A stretch of DNA of 64,000 nucleotides from an uncultured Bacteriovoracaceae bacterium (lineage in GTDB: Bacteria; Bdellovibrionota; Bacteriovoracia; Bacteriovoracales; Bacteriovoracaceae): NCBI GenBank assembly GCA_937923325.1, contig CAKZUQ010000038.1, forward strand, positions 45,832 through 109,831, written 5' to 3'. The position numbers were made by a program, and so were the translations under genes. Under the pieces are notes generated by a model, which had not been told where the DNA came from, searched no databases, and saw only the letters and a program-made list of their open reading frames with translations. Below, one piece after another: positions 62,471 through 64,000 of this stretch (position 1 is its first letter; every line of letters starts with the position of its first letter).

Positions 62471-63175
62471 CTAAAATTCCCATGTTCCAAAGGAGTAAGG
62501 GTCACCACTTGGACTTTGCTCGTAAAATCTAAAACCATCATCTTGATAAGAATTACTACCAAAAGAGAAATTAGAAAAGCTTTCGTATGTTGTATCAAAC
62601 TTAGAAGTAATATTATCCCAATTATCAGTTGTCCAGCCAGCAACTTCTCCAACATTTGATGGAGCAGATGGATCACCAATTCCACTTAAAAAATTCACTC
62701 CATGATTAAACCATACAGGACTCGTCATATAAGCAGTCTTAGCTGCGACATCCATTGCCTGATAACCCATAATACCAGCTCCCATCATTAACTGGCCACC
62801 GCCAACTATGACAGCAGGAGCAAAGCCAGCGCCCACGCCAAGTAATATGCCATTATTAAGCTGAGAACTCATTTTACTCGTATTTGTATTACCTGCCCAC
62901 ATCGCAACCTTGGTCGCGACCCATGCACTTCCCATTGCGATAGCATTAACTCCACCAACAACGAGTAATCCAGTTGTTACAGCGAAATGTCCTGTTTCAT
63001 CAACACAATTAACACTATCTCCACCATAATACTTGTATGGATTCCAATTGCCAAATGTTGAAGTTAAGCTTTTAGGATTCCATGCCACGAGGGGATCAAT
63101 TGCTGTCCATTCTCCTAGTTCTGTAGAGTATACCCTAGATTGAGACCAATAGTAAGTATGATCCTTATTAAGAGG
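62471..63175 (-). CDS. Rhs core fragment with variable C-terminal domain (cassette C)
   Basis: The frame is open from 63175 to 62471 (235 codons) but has no ATG at its head; the first possible start is a GTG at 63088, in the middle of the DPLVAWNP core motif, so it is not a true start. The head DHTYYWSQSRVYSTELGEW is Rhs core; VNCVDETGHF ends it. Then comes a hydrophobic domain (GGVNAIAMGSAWVATKVAMW, GGGQLMMGAGIMGYQAMDVA) and an Asn/Ser/Phe-rich end YSFGTWEF. The first part of the domain is almost identical to cassette D. Probably an unexpressed orphan cassette. Confidence 0.7.
   Translation of the reverse strand, partial: PLNKDHTYYWSQSRVYSTELGEWTAIDPLVAWNPKSLTSTFGNWNPYKYYGGDSVNCVDETGHFAVTTGLLVVGGVNAIAMGSAWVATKVAMWAGNTNTSKMSSQLNNGILLGVGAGFAPAVIVGGGQLMMGAGIMGYQAMDVAAKTAYMTSPVWFNHGVNFLSGIGDPSAPSNVGEVAGWTTDNWDNITSKFDTTYESFSNFSFGSNSYQDDGFRFYEQSPSGDPYSFGTWEF
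62998..63130 (-). repeat. Rhs core repeat, copy C
   Basis: The partner of 61405-61537: 133 bp aligned without gaps, about 95 percent identical by my count. Both code for the core-to-toxin junction. Confidence 0.85.
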
Positions 63176-63192
63176 TTACTCTAATTTTTTAA

Positions 63193-63531
63193 TTATTTTT
63201 TGTCATAAAAGCCTTGGAGCTTTGACATTGGAATATTACAATTTAAACATAATTCATCTTCATTAGTTGTAATAATTACTTTTTCACATTTAGAACATAT
63301 CAAATTATTTTCAAAAGGCATTAAATCTTCCTGATTTCTTTTAATAGAGTAATAGCCAAAAAAAAGAACAATAAGCCAATATACAACTAAGGCATGTAAA
63401 GCATATTCCCCAACAAAGTCTCCCCATTTAGTGTGAACACGACCTGTGTAAATGTAATCAAAGGTAGAAAGAAGCGAGACCGCAAGAAATAGAATGAATA
63501 AGAAAGCTATCTGTTTATTTATTTTTTTCAA
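63193..63531 (-). CDS. Two-helix membrane protein with zinc-ribbon tail, candidate immunity protein of cassette D
   Basis: 112 residues from a TTG at 63531, with GGGAG eight bases upstream; the same site-to-start layout is used by the gene at 62468, which argues for this start over the ATG at 63546. Helix 1 at about 7-25, loop YTGRVHTKWGDFVG, helix 2 at about 45-63, then ICSKCEKVIITTNEDELCLN and CNIPMSKLQGFYDKK. The CxxC pairs and the GFYDK tail are shared with the protein at 62124. Confidence 0.66.
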   Translation of the reverse strand: MKKINKQIAFLFILFLAVSLLSTFDYIYTGRVHTKWGDFVGEYALHALVVYWLIVLFFGYYSIKRNQEDLMPFENNLICSKCEKVIITTNEDELCLNCNIPMSKLQGFYDKK

Positions 63532-63533
63532 AT

Positions 63534-64000
63534 CTAAAACTCCCATTTTCCAATTGAAAAGTTTTCATAATTATCTACTGGATTTAGTGAATTATTCATA
63601 CCTTTATTAAGTAAAAAACCTGCACCCCATCCAGCAGCTCCTCCCCATGAATCAACAGGAGTCCCTGAAGTCGGACCATCAAAGTGACCAGAAAAATTAT
63701 CAAAGAAGTCTATAGCATTATTAATTAGCATTTCAAACTTTCTAGGATTACCAACAGCAGCTGATGTAAAACTAAAAGCAAAAGGTCTGTACATAAGACC
63801 AGAAATAAAATTTGTTACTTCAAAAGATGTATATGCAGTCAATGAAATTCCAGCAGGTAAAAACCCAGCTCCAGTCCCAAGTAGTATACCTTGATTCAGT
63901 TGAGTGTTCAATTGAGGTGTGTTGGTACCACCTGCCCACATCGCGACCTTGGTCGCGACCCATGCACTTCCCATTGCGATAGCATTAACTCCACCAACAA
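63534..64000 (-). CDS. Rhs C-terminal domain (cassette D), 5' end outside window
   Basis: The frame is open through the right edge; the residues before the internal ATG at 63974 (VGGVNAIAMGSAWVATKVAM) match cassette C, so the true start is outside. The domain diverges from C after GILLGTGAGF: SLTAYTSFEVTNFISGLMYR and PVDSWGGAAGWGAGFLLNKG, ending NFSIGKWEF (compare YSFGTWEF in C). It may be the C-terminus of the full rhs gene or another orphan cassette. Confidence 0.7.
   Translation of the reverse strand, partial: VGGVNAIAMGSAWVATKVAMWAGGTNTPQLNTQLNQGILLGTGAGFLPAGISLTAYTSFEVTNFISGLMYRPFAFSFTSAAVGNPRKFEMLINNAIDFFDNFSGHFDGPTSGTPVDSWGGAAGWGAGFLLNKGMNNSLNPVDNYENFSIGKWEF

Noticed and set aside
62458..62685. 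75-codon minus-strand frame with hydrophobic residues
   Set aside because: It overlaps the end of cassette C in another frame and has no ribosome binding site; the cassette frame has Rhs-like ends and explains the region.
60561..64000. CRISPR array or transposon repeats
   Set aside because: The repeated blocks are coding, about 133 bp, and separated by kilobase units of genes; there are no short regular spacers and no transposase or terminal inverted repeats.

Overview
The window looks like a chromosomal segment of an AT-rich Gram-negative bacterium of the Bdellovibrionota, most like Bacteriovorax/Halobacteriovorax. This is inferred from low GC, a complete type IV pilus locus joined to aroQ-efp-accB-accC, a sheath-type flagellar region, a Bat operon, and protein character; no 16S gene is present to prove it. 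Coding density is very high, with many 1-50 bp overlaps and frequent TTG/GTG starts.

Layout. (1) 1-9177, minus strand: one long operon from a good promoter at 9148-9177, pilM-N-O-P-Q, a TPR protein, aroQ, efp, accB, accC and a partial unknown gene. (2) 9198-11642: prepilin peptidase pilD behind an ABC transporter ATPase/permease pair, divergent from a small TPR-like gene. (3) 12450-17971: two type IV pilins, then pilC, pilT and pilB. (4) 18011-26447: moxR-DUF58-DUF4381-like-batA-batB/C-batD followed by ribF and aroE. (5) 26534-39880: a giant lipoprotein, a divergent RqcH-like/MutS2 pair, lepB, a penicillin-binding protein, rlmE, a stand-alone sigma-54 activator, an inositol-phosphatase-like gene, a 70-residue protein and a polytopic membrane protein. 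(6) 40094-51085, plus strand: fliD, fliS, a FliT-like gene, a DUF115-like/GT9 block that may glycosylate flagella, a histidine kinase and receiver pair, nadK and recN. (7) 51077-56509, minus: LpxH-like, PilZ, flagellin, heptose nucleotidyltransferase, RDD protein, rsmE, prmA. (8) 56641-59140, plus: udk, RNase J, a small Cys-rich protein. (9) 59154-64000: an AAA/DUF4143 ATPase and then an array of Rhs C-terminal cassettes.

The most interesting region is the right end (60560-64000). It holds at least three repeated modules made of an Rhs core fragment, a variable hydrophobic C-terminal domain and a small two-helix membrane protein, plus a truncated module with a frameshifted partner and a bare core remnant at the left edge. 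Two of the small membrane proteins end in a four-cysteine zinc-ribbon-like domain with a shared GFYDK tail. I read this as a silent (orphan) toxin/immunity cassette array downstream of an rhs gene that lies to the right of the window.

Other points: an intrinsic terminator sits inside the leader-coding region of the second pilin; the RqcH-like and MutS2 genes have start codons that share two bases; two divergent promoters near 11600-11640 would give leaderless mRNAs; a clear sigma-28 type promoter precedes flagellin; and an operator-like inverted repeat overlaps the promoter of the DUF4143 ATPase. No rRNA, tRNA, CRISPR array or transposase was found.
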